DNA from: Streptosporangium pseudovulgare
GTDB taxonomy: Bacteria > Actinomycetota > Actinomycetes > Streptosporangiales > Streptosporangiaceae
Direction of reading: 5' to 3'
Assembly (NCBI RefSeq): GCF_014648055.1
Contig: NZ_BMQJ01000034.1
Span: 1 to 41,706, forward strand
Length of the DNA: 41,706 nt
Below the pieces are notes generated by a model. The model was not told where the DNA came from. It ran no database searches and saw only the letters and a list, made by a program, of their open reading frames with translations. This document shows, piece after piece, positions 8,286 through 16,552 of this stretch (positions are counted from its first letter, which is position 1; each line of letters begins with the position of its first letter). The position numbers and the translations under genes were made by a program.

Positions 8286-8951
8286 TCAGCCGCGGAACCG
8301 CTTGACCACCCGGGCGACCGCCCGGCGGGCGCGCAGCGGCAGCGGCGGGGTGCCGTCCACGACGCGGGACGCCCAGGCCGGGTCGATGTCGTGCCGCAGG
8401 CTGTTGCGCGCCTGGAGCCAGGAACCCGGGCGGGCCCGGCCGCCGTCGCTGGTGTAGGCGCGGGTCACCCCGGCCCGCCTCAGCATGCCGAGCACCCGCC
8501 GGTCGTAGGACCCGAACGGGATGGCCACCCTCGTCACCGGCCCGCCCACCAGCTCGCCGAGCAGGCGGTTCGCGCCGTCGATCTCCTCCTTCGCCTGCCG
8601 GGCGTCCAGCCGCCGCCAGTCGCGGTGGGCCCAGCCGTGCGAGCCGACCCGCATGCCCGCCGCGACGAGCTCGCGGACCCCGTCGGCGTCCAGCCTGCCC
8701 GGCTCGCCGAGGAGCCCGGCCAGCACGAAGAACTCCGCGGTCAGGCCGCGTTCGAGCAGCCGGGGGAGGGCGATCTCCACGTCGGAGGCGTTGCCGTCGT
8801 CGAAGGTGACGCGGACGTCCCGGCGGCCCGCCACGGCGTCGAGCACCCGCTCGAACCGTTCCACGTCGACCCAGGTCTCGTCCTCGCCCTCGTCGAGCGG
8901 GCGGACGGCCGGGCCGATGCCGTGGACCGTGAGATTGACGACCGACTCCAC
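8286..8951 (-). CDS. Polysaccharide deacetylase family protein (NodB/CE4)
   Basis: A 221-residue single-domain CE4 enzyme without a signal peptide. TFDDG at 49-53 is the metal/catalytic motif 1 and HGWAH at 105-109 is the HxxxH motif 2. IPFGSYD replaces the usual RPPYG-like motif 3. This pattern resembles the cytoplasmic or transport-linked deacetylases found in capsule and exopolysaccharide clusters. The start is GTG 8951, chosen for AAGGGG 6 bases upstream; the open frame extends to 9518 without support. It probably removes an N- or O-acetyl group from a glycan or lipid-linked intermediate. The gene is flanked by the repeat array and a 235-base gap in which no gene is seen. Confidence 0.86.
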   Translation of the reverse strand: MESVVNLTVHGIGPAVRPLDEGEDETWVDVERFERVLDAVAGRRDVRVTFDDGNASDVEIALPRLLERGLTAEFFVLAGLLGEPGRLDADGVRELVAAGMRVGSHGWAHRDWRRLDARQAKEEIDGANRLLGELVGGPVTRVAIPFGSYDRRVLGMLRRAGVTRAYTSDGGRARPGSWLQARNSLRHDIDPAWASRVVDGTPPLPLRARRAVARVVKRFRG

Positions 8952-9186
8952 CAGCGTCCCCTTCTCCGGCCGGGGTCTTTCGGCCACGCGGGACGGCGGG
9001 GCGGCGCGGCGTGCGGTCTTCCGGCTCCGTCCGGGATATCGGGGCCGCCCGCGTCCCCCGTTACAGCGGTGGACGCCCGCCCGGGTGGGAGCGTCCGGGG
9101 GCGACGCGACCGGGAACGGTCGAGGCCGACCGCCCGGACCAGGACGGACCGAGCGGCGCGGGGCAGGGCGGGGCGGGGCCGGTGGT

Positions 9187-10278
9187 TCAGGACGGGCCGG
9201 GCGCGTCCTGGAACTCGCCGGCCCGCAGCCGGTCGGCGTACCAGGCGACGGTACGGCGCAGGCCGTCCTCCAGCCCGATGACGGGCCGCCAGCCGAGCAC
9301 GTCGGCGGTGGGGCCGATGTCGGCGATCCGGGCGCCGTCCAGCGGCCGGTCGGGGAGCGCGCCGTAGCGGGGACGCGCCACGCCGCCGGTGATCCGGACC
9401 AGCAGCTCGGCGGTGTCGCGGATGGTCGTCCGCGTGCCCGAGCCGACGTCGAGGCTCCGGCCGGCCGCCTCCGGGGTCGTGGCGGCGGCCAGGAACGCCT
9501 CGACGACGTCGTCCACATGGATCCAGTCGATCTCGCGCTTGCCGCTGCTCAGAGCCGGCTCCCGCCCCCGCAGCAGCGACAGCGCCATGTACGGCACCAG
9601 CCTGGCGAGGTTCCGCTCGCCCTGGCCGTAGACCATCGCGACGCGCAGGTTCGTCACGGGGACGTCCCACAGGCGGTGGAACATCAGGGCGTAGCCGCGC
9701 GCGGCCCACTTGGCGGCCGCGTAGGGGGAGGACGGCACGGCGTCGCCCTCGTCCGGGCGGAGCTCCTCCACCGACCCGGCCAGCACCACCCGCGCCCCGG
9801 GATCCTCGGCGACCGCGGTCAGCAGGTTGACCACGCTCGCCAGGTTGCCGCGGAGCATCGTCGGGACGAGCCGGGGGTCACGCGTGCCGGCGACCTCGCT
9901 GGCGAGGTGGAAGACGACGTCGGGGCGGACGGAGCGGATCAGCGCCCCGGCCGCCTCGGTGTCGCCGACGTCGGCGACGTGCCAGGTCCGGCCGTGCTCG
10001 GCCGCCCGGCCGGGTCCGCGGCTGACCGCGTGCACCCGCGCGCCGAGGGCGGCCAGGCGTTCCACCAGGCGGGACCCGATGAACCCGGTGGCGCCCGTCA
10101 CCAGTACGCGGCGGTCGTGCCAGCCGGAGGCCTCGGAGCCCCCCTGACCCTCGGATCCCGTGAAGTCCCCGGAACCGCCGGAGCCGCCGGAGCCGTCGAA
10201 GCCCGGGAAGCCCCCGGAACCTCCGAAGCCCTCCCGCTCGGGCACGCTCGGCCGTTCGGATTCCGGGGCGGTCGGCAT
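9187..10278 (-). CDS. NAD-dependent sugar epimerase/dehydratase (extended SDR)
   Basis: A 363-residue extended SDR. The cofactor loop is GATGFIG at 62-68 and the catalytic YxxxK is Tyr186/Lys190 (YAAAK), with Ser169 in GSVEEL. The C-terminal half keeps the substrate-binding features of GalE/RmlB-like enzymes (REIDWIHVDDVVEAF). The start ATG 10278 has GGGAG about 9 bases upstream. Residues about 17-51 are a Gly/Ser-rich low-complexity segment absent from typical SDRs, so the true start could be internal. It would act in the cytoplasm on a nucleotide sugar, possibly as the 4-epimerase or reductase of the island. Confidence 0.88.
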   Translation of the reverse strand: MPTAPESERPSVPEREGFGGSGGFPGFDGSGGSGGSGDFTGSEGQGGSEASGWHDRRVLVTGATGFIGSRLVERLAALGARVHAVSRGPGRAAEHGRTWHVADVGDTEAAGALIRSVRPDVVFHLASEVAGTRDPRLVPTMLRGNLASVVNLLTAVAEDPGARVVLAGSVEELRPDEGDAVPSSPYAAAKWAARGYALMFHRLWDVPVTNLRVAMVYGQGERNLARLVPYMALSLLRGREPALSSGKREIDWIHVDDVVEAFLAAATTPEAAGRSLDVGSGTRTTIRDTAELLVRITGGVARPRYGALPDRPLDGARIADIGPTADVLGWRPVIGLEDGLRRTVAWYADRLRAGEFQDAPGPS

Positions 10279-10425
10279 GGGTGTTCTCCCAGGGGTCGAT
10301 GACGGCGCCGCCCGGCGCTCCGGCCGGGCCTCGGAGGGCACAGGCGTTTCATACCGCAACGGACCCGGCGATGTACCCGATAACCGATGTATCGGGAAGT
10401 TCTCCCTGGTTCTTCGGTGAGAAAA

Positions 10426-10463
10426 GCCACGGGGCCGCCCCCGTGCGGGAGCGGCCCCGTGGC
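10426..10463 (-). terminator. Intrinsic terminator after korB
   Basis: Perfect 13-bp inverted repeat: GCCACGGGGCCGC (10426-10438) and its complement (10451-10463), with a 12-base loop. Read on the minus strand, the hairpin is followed by TTTTCTC. It sits 55 bases after the korB stop, so it most likely ends korAB transcription. A T-rich run also follows on the plus strand. Confidence 0.8.
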
Positions 10464-10517
10464 CGTGTCTTCTTTCGTCCTCTCCGGGCTCCGGAGCGGT
10501 CCGTGCGCCAGGCGCGG

Positions 10518-11567
10518 TCAGCCGATGCGCCAGGTGTCCCCGGCGAGCAGCAGTTCGTCCAGGTCACCGGCGCCGCGCTGGGCGGTGGCCTCCTCCAGCT
10601 GCGCGGCCATCAGCTCGTCGTAGCTCGGGCGGTCGACGTTGCGGAACACGCCGATCGGCACGTGCTCGAACGCCGGCTCGTCCAGCCGCGACAGCGCGAA
10701 GGCCAGCGTCGGGTCGGCGCGGTGGGCGTCGTGCACGAGGATCTCCTCCTCGCGCACCTCCGAGCGGGCGACGACCTCGATGCCGCCGTCGGCCGAGCGG
10801 CGGACCGCCTTGGTGGCCGAGACGATCGGCTGCCCGTGCTCCAGTCGCAGGGTGATCTCGTCACGCTGCGCCGGATCCTTGAGCTGGTCGAAGGCGCCGT
10901 CGTTGAAAATGTTGCAGTTCTGGTAGATCTCCACCAGGGAGGTGCCGCGGTGCTCGGCGGCCTGGCGCAGCACCGACTGCAGGTGCTTGCGGTCGGAGTC
11001 GATGGTGCGGGCCACGAACGACGCCTCCGCGCCGAGCGCCAGCGACACCGGGTTGAACGGCTTGTCCAGCGACCCCATCGGCGTGGACTTGGTGACCTTG
11101 CCGACCTCGGAGGTCGGGGAGTACTGACCCTTGGTCAGCCCGTAGATCCGGTTGTTGAACAGCAGGATGTTGAGGTTGACGTTGCGGCGCAGCGCGTGGA
11201 TCAGGTGGTTGCCGCCGATGGACAGCGAGTCGCCGTCACCGGTGATCACCCACACGCTGAGGTCCGGCCGGGAGGCGGCCAGGCCGGTGGCGATCGCCGG
11301 GGCGCGGCCGTGGATCGAGTGGAACCCGTAGGTGTTCATGTAGTACGGGAACCGCGACGAGCAGCCGATGCCCGAGACGAACACCATGTTCTCGCGCTTG
11401 AGGCCCAGCTCCGGCACGAAGGACTGGACCGCGGCGAGGATGGCGTAGTCGCCGCAGCCGGGGCACCAGCGGACCTCCTGGTCGGACTTGAAGTCCTTCA
11501 TGCCCAGCGCGACGTCGGACTTGGGGACGAGGGACAGGCCCCTGCCGTTGGTGATGAGGTCACTCAC
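10518..11567 (-). CDS. korB: 2-oxoacid:ferredoxin oxidoreductase, beta subunit
   Basis: A 349-residue thiamin-diphosphate-binding subunit. KorAB oxidatively decarboxylates 2-oxoglutarate (or a related 2-oxoacid) to the acyl-CoA and reduces ferredoxin. WCPGCGD at 34-40 starts the domain. GDGDS at 110-114 and NNRIYGLTKGQ further on form the ThDP/Mg motif. Cys35, Cys38 and Cys69 are candidates for the single 4Fe-4S cluster known in actinobacterial KorB. The start GTG 11567 overlaps the end of korA by 8 bases, so translation is coupled. The two-subunit layout is that of the Mycobacterium KorAB group. The 2-oxoglutarate preference is inferred from family, not from a diagnostic residue. Confidence 0.94.
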   Translation of the reverse strand: MSDLITNGRGLSLVPKSDVALGMKDFKSDQEVRWCPGCGDYAILAAVQSFVPELGLKRENMVFVSGIGCSSRFPYYMNTYGFHSIHGRAPAIATGLAASRPDLSVWVITGDGDSLSIGGNHLIHALRRNVNLNILLFNNRIYGLTKGQYSPTSEVGKVTKSTPMGSLDKPFNPVSLALGAEASFVARTIDSDRKHLQSVLRQAAEHRGTSLVEIYQNCNIFNDGAFDQLKDPAQRDEITLRLEHGQPIVSATKAVRRSADGGIEVVARSEVREEEILVHDAHRADPTLAFALSRLDEPAFEHVPIGVFRNVDRPSYDELMAAQLEEATAQRGAGDLDELLLAGDTWRIG

Positions 11568-13413
11568 TGTCGATCACATCCTGGATGACGCTCGCCAGCT
11601 CCTCGGCCTTGAACGGGAGCCCGCGCACGCGGTTGTAGCTGATGACGTCGACCAGGAAGCGGGCGCGCAGCAGCAGCGCCAGCTGGCCGAGGTTGATCTC
11701 CGGAAGCAGCACCTTGTCGTAGGACCGCAGCACCTCGCCGGTGTTGGCGGGCAGCGGGTTGAGGTGGCGCAGGTGGGCCTGGGCGACCTTGCCGCCGGAC
11801 TTCCTGATCCGCCGCACCGCCGCGGCGATCGGGCCGTAGGTGGAGCCCCAGCCCAGCACCAGCACCCGGGCGTCGCCGTCGGGGTCGTCGACCTCCAGCG
11901 CCGGGATGTCGGCGGCGATGCCGTCGATCTTGGCCTGGCGCAGCCGGACCATCTTGTCGTGGTTGTTCGGGTCGTAGGAGATGTTGCCGGTGCCGTCGGC
12001 CTTCTCGATGCCGCCGATCCGGTGCTCCAGCCCCGCGGTGCCCGGGATCGCCCACGGACGGGCCAGGGTCTCCGGGTCGCGGGCGAAGGGCAGGAACGTC
12101 GTGCCGTCCTCGCCGTTCGGCGCGGTGGCGAAGTCGACGGAGATGTCGGGCAGCTCGGCCGCGCTCGGCACCTTCCACGGCTCGGAGCCGTTGGCGAGGT
12201 AGCCGTCCGACAGCAGCATGACCGGGGTGCGGTACTTCACCGCGATCCGGGCCGCCTCGACGGCCGCGTCGAAGCAGTCGGACGGGGTGGCCGGCGCCAC
12301 GATCGGCACCGGCGACTCGCCGTTGCGGCCGTACATCGCCATCAGCAGGTCGGTCTGCTCGGTCTTGGTCGGCATGCCGGTGGACGGGCCGGCCCGCTGC
12401 ACGTCGACCACGACCAGCGGCAGCTCCGTGGTCACCGCCAGGCCGACGGTCTCGGCCTTCAGCGCCACGCCGGGCCCGGAGGTGGTGGTCACGCCCAGCG
12501 CCCCGCCGAACGCCGCCCCGAGCGCGGCGCCGACACCGGCGATCTCGTCCTCGGCCTGGAAGGTGCGGATGCCGAACCGCTTGTGCTTCGACAGCTCGTG
12601 CAGGATGTCGCTGGCCGGCGTGATCGGGTACGAGCCGAGGAACAGCGGCAGCCCCGACCGCACCGAGGCGGCGATCAGGCCGTAGGCCAGGGCCTGGTTG
12701 CCGGAGATGTTGCGGTAGACGCCCGGGGCCAGCTTGGCCGGCTTGACCTCGTAGGACACCGAGAACGACTCGGTGGTCTCACCGTAGTTCCAGCCCGCCT
12801 GGAAGGCCGCGATGTTGGCCTTGGCGATGTCGGGCTTCTTGGCGAACTTGGTCTCCAGGAACTGGATCGTCGCCTCGGTCGGCCGGTGGTACAGCCAGCT
12901 CAGCAGGCCCAGGGCGAACATGTTCTTGGAGCGCTCGGCGTCCTTCTTGGACAGGTCGAAGCCCTCCAGGGCCTTGACCGTCAGGGACGTCAGCGGCACC
13001 GCGTGCACCCGCCACTCGGCCAGCGAGTCGTCCTCCAGCGGGTTGGCGGTGTAGCCGACCTTCTGGAGGTTGCGCTTGGTGAACTCGTCGGTGTTGGCGA
13101 TGATGTCGCCGCCGCGCGGCAGGTCGGACAGGTTGGCCTTCAACGCCGCGGGGTTCATCGCGACCAGGACGTTCGGCGCGTCGCCGGGCGTGAGGATGTC
13201 GTGGTCGGCGAAGTGAAGCTGGAAACTCGACACGCCCGGCAGGGTCCCTGCGGGGGCGCGGATCTCGGCGGGGAAGTTGGGCAGGGTCGACAGGTCGTTG
13301 CCGAACTCCGCGGTCCCGGCCGTGAAGCGATCACCGGTGAGCTGCATGCCGTCGCCGGAGTCTCCGGCGAAGCGTATGATCACGCGGTCGAGTTGCTGAA
13401 CCTGCTTGGTCAC
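11560..13413 (-). CDS. korA: 2-oxoacid:ferredoxin oxidoreductase, fused gamma-alpha subunit
   Basis: A 617-residue subunit. The gamma domain is N-terminal (RFAGDSGDGMQLTGDRF, about 14-30). The alpha domain starts near residue 220 (GNQALAYGLIAASV) and contains SYPITPASDILHEL, TTTSGPGVALKAE and the CoA/substrate-side QRAGPSTGMPTKTEQTDL segment, all typical of KorA. The start is GTG 13413, chosen for a GAGGAGGA Shine-Dalgarno about 8 bases upstream; a longer frame to 13458 lacks one. Acts in the cytoplasm with KorB and ferredoxin. Its position beside a nuo cluster without an NADH module suggests that reduced ferredoxin could feed respiration. Confidence 0.94.
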   Translation of the reverse strand: MTKQVQQLDRVIIRFAGDSGDGMQLTGDRFTAGTAEFGNDLSTLPNFPAEIRAPAGTLPGVSSFQLHFADHDILTPGDAPNVLVAMNPAALKANLSDLPRGGDIIANTDEFTKRNLQKVGYTANPLEDDSLAEWRVHAVPLTSLTVKALEGFDLSKKDAERSKNMFALGLLSWLYHRPTEATIQFLETKFAKKPDIAKANIAAFQAGWNYGETTESFSVSYEVKPAKLAPGVYRNISGNQALAYGLIAASVRSGLPLFLGSYPITPASDILHELSKHKRFGIRTFQAEDEIAGVGAALGAAFGGALGVTTTSGPGVALKAETVGLAVTTELPLVVVDVQRAGPSTGMPTKTEQTDLLMAMYGRNGESPVPIVAPATPSDCFDAAVEAARIAVKYRTPVMLLSDGYLANGSEPWKVPSAAELPDISVDFATAPNGEDGTTFLPFARDPETLARPWAIPGTAGLEHRIGGIEKADGTGNISYDPNNHDKMVRLRQAKIDGIAADIPALEVDDPDGDARVLVLGWGSTYGPIAAAVRRIRKSGGKVAQAHLRHLNPLPANTGEVLRSYDKVLLPEINLGQLALLLRARFLVDVISYNRVRGLPFKAEELASVIQDVIDSE

Positions 13414-13509
13414 AGCTCGGTCCTCCTCGACGCGATGGGGCGCCGTCGCTGGTGGCACGTTTTTCTTTCCATGCTAGATCCCTCGGGGTCACGCTTCGGG
13501 TGTTCCGCG

Positions 13510-13524
13510 TTCCACATGGTGGAA
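13510..13524. promoter_or_regulatory. Palindrome upstream of korA, operator candidate
   Basis: TTCCAC-atg-GTGGAA is a perfect 6+6 inverted repeat about 100 bases upstream of the korA start. It is in the 362-base gap 13414-13775, which otherwise holds no gene. A TAGCAT hexamer on the minus strand nearer korA might be a -10 element. The regulator is unknown. Confidence 0.4.
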
Positions 13525-13754
13525 AGGCGCGTGCTCGCGTCACACGTCCTCTGCGGGTCGCGGAGTCGGGCTTCGGAGGGGGTCGTGAAGGGCCTGGGGG
13601 CGGTCACGACCGCGAGCGACCTGCCCGACACAGCCCGGCGGTGATCCGGCACAGGTCGACGTGCAGGCGGCCGAAGAGGACGGTTGTGGTCACGATCCTC
13701 AACTATATGTCCCGCCTCAAGCCGGAACCTTCTCCCCCGTAGCCATCTCCCCGT

Positions 13755-13773
13755 GGCGCCGGGCCCCGGCGCC
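13755..13773 (-). terminator. Hairpin after the lipoprotein deacetylase gene
   Basis: GGCGCCGG (13755-13762), loop GCC, and CCGGCGCC (13766-13773) form an 8-bp GC stem directly after the stop codon of the minus-strand gene. No T-run follows, so it may be a rho-independent terminator of the weak actinomycete type or only an RNA-stabilizing hairpin. Confidence 0.45.
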
Positions 13774-13775
13774 GG

Positions 13776-15287
13776 TCAGAGCATCGTCTGCTTGCCGAGG
13801 GTCCGGGCGCGCTCGCCGGACTCGGCGGAGTCGTAGACCACGCCCGGCCGCATCCCCTGCGCGCCGTACAGCTCGGGGACGGTGACGAAGGTGTAACCCT
13901 CGGCCTTGAGACGCCGCAGGACCTCAGCCGTGGCCTCGGCGGCCGATCCGCCCGTGTCGTGCATGAGGATGATCGCGCCGCGCGCGGCCCCCGCGACGGC
14001 CCGCGCGGCGACGTCCGCGGGGGCGTCGTCGTCGAGGTCGCCGGTGTCGACGCTCCACCGGACCACCGGCATGCCCAGCTCGCGGGCGGCGGCGGTGACC
14101 TGGTCGCCGACCCTGCCGTACGGCGGGCGCACCAGCGTGGGCACCTGCCCGGCGGCCTGGGCGACCGCGTCCCGGCCCCGGACGAGCTGGTCGATGATCA
14201 TGTTCCGGGACATGGCGGTCAGGTCGCGGTGCGACCAGGTGTGACCGGCGACCAGATGCCCCTCGGCCGTCATGCGCCGGAGCAGGTCGGGGCGGGCCAC
14301 CGCGCTGGAGCCGACGCAGAAGAAGGTGGCCCTCGCCCCCTGCGCGGCCAGGACGTCCAGCAGCCCGGCGGTGCCGGTGCCGGGGCCGTCGTCGTAGGTC
14401 AGCGCGACGCACTTGGCCTTCGCGCAGTCGACGTCGCCGCCGCGCGAGCTGGTCGCCTTCGGCCGGTCGGCGTTCGGCTCCTCCAGGGAGGAGGAGGGCG
14501 GCGGCGCCGTGGCCCGCCTGCCCGCCTCCTCGACGGCCGTCCGCTGCGCCCGCAGCCCGGTCGGCGACAGCATCGGCCCGGCGGTCCCGGCCGGCACGGC
14601 CACCGCGACCCGGCCGAGGAAGCCCGGCCCGACCTGCGAGTCGTCGAACTCCACGACGAGGTCGCCGTGCATGTTGAAGGCGATGGAGTCGAAGATCTTC
14701 GGGTCCGGGGTGACCGCCTGCGGGTTCGCCGCCGCTCCCCGGGACAGCAGGCTCCGCCTGGCGAGCCGGGCCAGCTCGGTCAGGGCCGCGCGGTCCCTGA
14801 GGAGACCGGCGGAGTCCATGGCGCGCTTGTCCACCCGGTCGTACCAGACGGTGGTACGGGACTCCGTCCAGCCGCCGCCGGCGGACTCGCCGGTGCGCAG
14901 CCGTACGCCGAGCACCTCCTTCGAGGCGGCGGTGAGCTGCCAGTCCACGTTGAACTCGGCGTGGGGCGGCTGTCCCGCGGTGCCCTTGCGATCCGCCCGC
15001 ACGCTCCGGTCGAACAGGCCGAGCTGCGCGGTCACCGTACGCCGGAGCTCCTCGGTGAGGCGGGGGGCGTCCGCGACCGAGGGGTAGGCGGCGTGCACCT
15101 CCGGTCCACCGGGGTCGCGCCGGGAGACGGTGCGGACGTCGAGCCCCCGCACGGCGGTGGGCGCCACGTAGTCGACCATCGTGGGCTCCGAGGGGAGGGG
15201 AGCCTCGGCGCCGGAGGAGACCACGCCGCAACCCGCCGCGGAAGCGACGATCAGCGCGATTCCTCCGGTGAGTCGCAGATTGGGCAT
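13776..15287 (-). CDS. Lipoprotein polysaccharide/peptidoglycan deacetylase (PdaC/NodB-like)
   Basis: A 503-residue exported enzyme. The N-terminus has a lipoprotein signal with lipobox SAAGC (Cys20). Residues about 50-235 resemble the DUF4163/DUF3298 region that precedes the catalytic domain in PdaC-type deacetylases (VVEFDDSQVGPGFLGRVAVAVP-like strands). The CE4 domain follows: TYDDG at 297-301, H349-T-W-S-H353, RPPYG at 387-391 and LMHD at 441-444, so all five catalytic motifs are intact. The likely role is N-deacetylation of peptidoglycan or another wall glycan outside the membrane. The start ATG 15287 gives the signal peptide directly. It diverges from the nuo operon. Confidence 0.9.
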   Translation of the reverse strand: MPNLRLTGGIALIVASAAGCGVVSSGAEAPLPSEPTMVDYVAPTAVRGLDVRTVSRRDPGGPEVHAAYPSVADAPRLTEELRRTVTAQLGLFDRSVRADRKGTAGQPPHAEFNVDWQLTAASKEVLGVRLRTGESAGGGWTESRTTVWYDRVDKRAMDSAGLLRDRAALTELARLARRSLLSRGAAANPQAVTPDPKIFDSIAFNMHGDLVVEFDDSQVGPGFLGRVAVAVPAGTAGPMLSPTGLRAQRTAVEEAGRRATAPPPSSSLEEPNADRPKATSSRGGDVDCAKAKCVALTYDDGPGTGTAGLLDVLAAQGARATFFCVGSSAVARPDLLRRMTAEGHLVAGHTWSHRDLTAMSRNMIIDQLVRGRDAVAQAAGQVPTLVRPPYGRVGDQVTAAARELGMPVVRWSVDTGDLDDDAPADVAARAVAGAARGAIILMHDTGGSAAEATAEVLRRLKAEGYTFVTVPELYGAQGMRPGVVYDSAESGERARTLGKQTML

Positions 15288-15383
15288 GGGTGCCAGGCTA
15301 GGGGCGATAAATGGCTGTTTGCCGTTTTTTGGGGTTAATGGCGGAGAGGTTTTGATCGTGAGAAGGTTTGGGCCCGCCATGGG

Positions 15384-15412
15384 GTGACCGGTGCCGCGGA
15401 TGCTGATATAGC
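15384..15412 (+). promoter_or_regulatory. Candidate promoter of the nuo operon
   Basis: GTGACC (15384-15389) and TATAGC (15407-15412) are separated by 17 bases, a fair match to a vegetative sigma-70-type promoter. It lies about 155 bases upstream of nuoA, in the 279-base divergent gap. No start site can be proven by reading. Confidence 0.35.
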
Positions 15413-15566
15413 TGGTCAGAAGGGGCGTACGCGCGGGACCGTCGCGGGCTCCGAAGTCGGCCGGAAGGGAGCCGCGCGGGAGGACCGACGCGGGCTCCGG
15501 GACCGGTTCGAGAGGCGTGCGCGGTGGGACTCCCGCCGGGCGCGCCGGTGACGGAAAGGGGAGGTC

Positions 15567-15947
15567 GTGACCGTGTCCCTCGGGTATCTCGGCTCCTACG
15601 CCGCGGTCCTCGCCCTGTTCGTGGTCGGGGTGGCGATCGTCGCCGGGGCGCTGTTCGCCAACCGGATGCTCAGGCCCACCCGGCCGACCCCCGACAAGCT
15701 GGCGACCTACGAGTGCGGCGTCGACCCGGTGGGCGAGGGCTGGGCGCAGTCCCAGGTCCGCTACTACGTCTTCACCTACCTCTACGTGATCTTCGCGGTG
15801 GACGCGGTCTTCCTCTTCCCCTGGGCGACGGTCTTCGCCGCCCCCGGGTTCGGAATGACGACGCTGGTGGAGATGTTCGTCTTCCTGGGGTTCATCGCGC
15901 TCGGCATCCTGTACGGCTGGCGCAAACGCGTCCTGACCTGGGCCTGA
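15567..15947 (+). CDS. nuoA: Complex I subunit NuoA
   Basis: A 126-residue membrane subunit of proton-pumping quinone oxidoreductase with three hydrophobic helices (about 8-30, 64-86, 96-118). The loop KLATYECGVDPVGEGWAQ carries the conserved YECG motif that contacts the quinone-site region. The start GTG 15567 follows AAGGGGAGG at a normal distance. First gene of a plus-strand nuo cluster; about 108 bases separate it from nuoB. Confidence 0.95.
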   Translation: MTVSLGYLGSYAAVLALFVVGVAIVAGALFANRMLRPTRPTPDKLATYECGVDPVGEGWAQSQVRYYVFTYLYVIFAVDAVFLFPWATVFAAPGFGMTTLVEMFVFLGFIALGILYGWRKRVLTWA

Positions 15948-16054
15948 CCGCCGGGCGGCGCGGCCCGCCGAAAGCCCGCGCCGGGAAGCGGCGCCCGGCC
16001 CCGCCGAGGGTCCCGCGGCCCCGGCCGACCGACACGGAAGGGAGAATGCATCAC

Positions 16055-16552
16055 ATGGCTGATCTCCCGATGCCCACCGTGGGGCCGGTCTCCCGGCTGG
16101 CTCCCAAGCCCATGCGCTTCGTCCTCAACTGGGGCCGGCGCTACTCGCTGTGGGCGTTCAACTTCGGTCTGGCCTGCTGCGCCATCGAGTTCATCGCGAC
16201 CTCGATGAGCAGGCACGACTTCATCAGGTTCGGGGTCATCCCGTTCGCCAACGGCCCCCGCCAGGCCGACCTGATGATCGTCTCAGGCACGGTGACCGAC
16301 AAGATGGCGCCGGCGGTCAAGCGGCTGTACGAGCAGATGCCCGACCCGAAGTACGTGATCTCCTTCGGCGCGTGCTCCAACTCGGGCGGGCCGTACTGGG
16401 ACTCCTACTGCGTCACCAAGGGCGTCGACCAGATCATCCCGGTGGACGTCTACGTCCCGGGCTGCCCGCCCCGGCCCGAGGCGCTGCTGCACGGGATCAT
16501 GATGCTCCAGGAGAAGATCGCCGCCGAGAACCTGGGTGACCGGTATGTCTGA
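16055..16552 (+). CDS. nuoB: Complex I subunit NuoB (N2 cluster carrier)
   Basis: A 165-residue peripheral subunit. It carries the ligands of 4Fe-4S cluster N2: Cys41-Cys42 (LACCAIEF), Cys107 (FGACSNSGG) and Cys137 (VPGCPPRPE). All four are present, so the last step of electron transfer to quinone is chemically possible. The start ATG 16055 is chosen for GGAG at 16041-16044, 10 bases upstream; ATG 16046 is too close to that site. Its stop codon overlaps the nuoC start by 8 bases. Confidence 0.94.
   Translation: MADLPMPTVGPVSRLAPKPMRFVLNWGRRYSLWAFNFGLACCAIEFIATSMSRHDFIRFGVIPFANGPRQADLMIVSGTVTDKMAPAVKRLYEQMPDPKYVISFGACSNSGGPYWDSYCVTKGVDQIIPVDVYVPGCPPRPEALLHGIMMLQEKIAAENLGDRYV

Noticed and set aside
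10279..10425. Promoter elements ahead of the SDR gene
   Set aside because: TTGCGG and TATGAA hexamers are seen on the minus strand but their spacing is wrong; not listed as a promoter.
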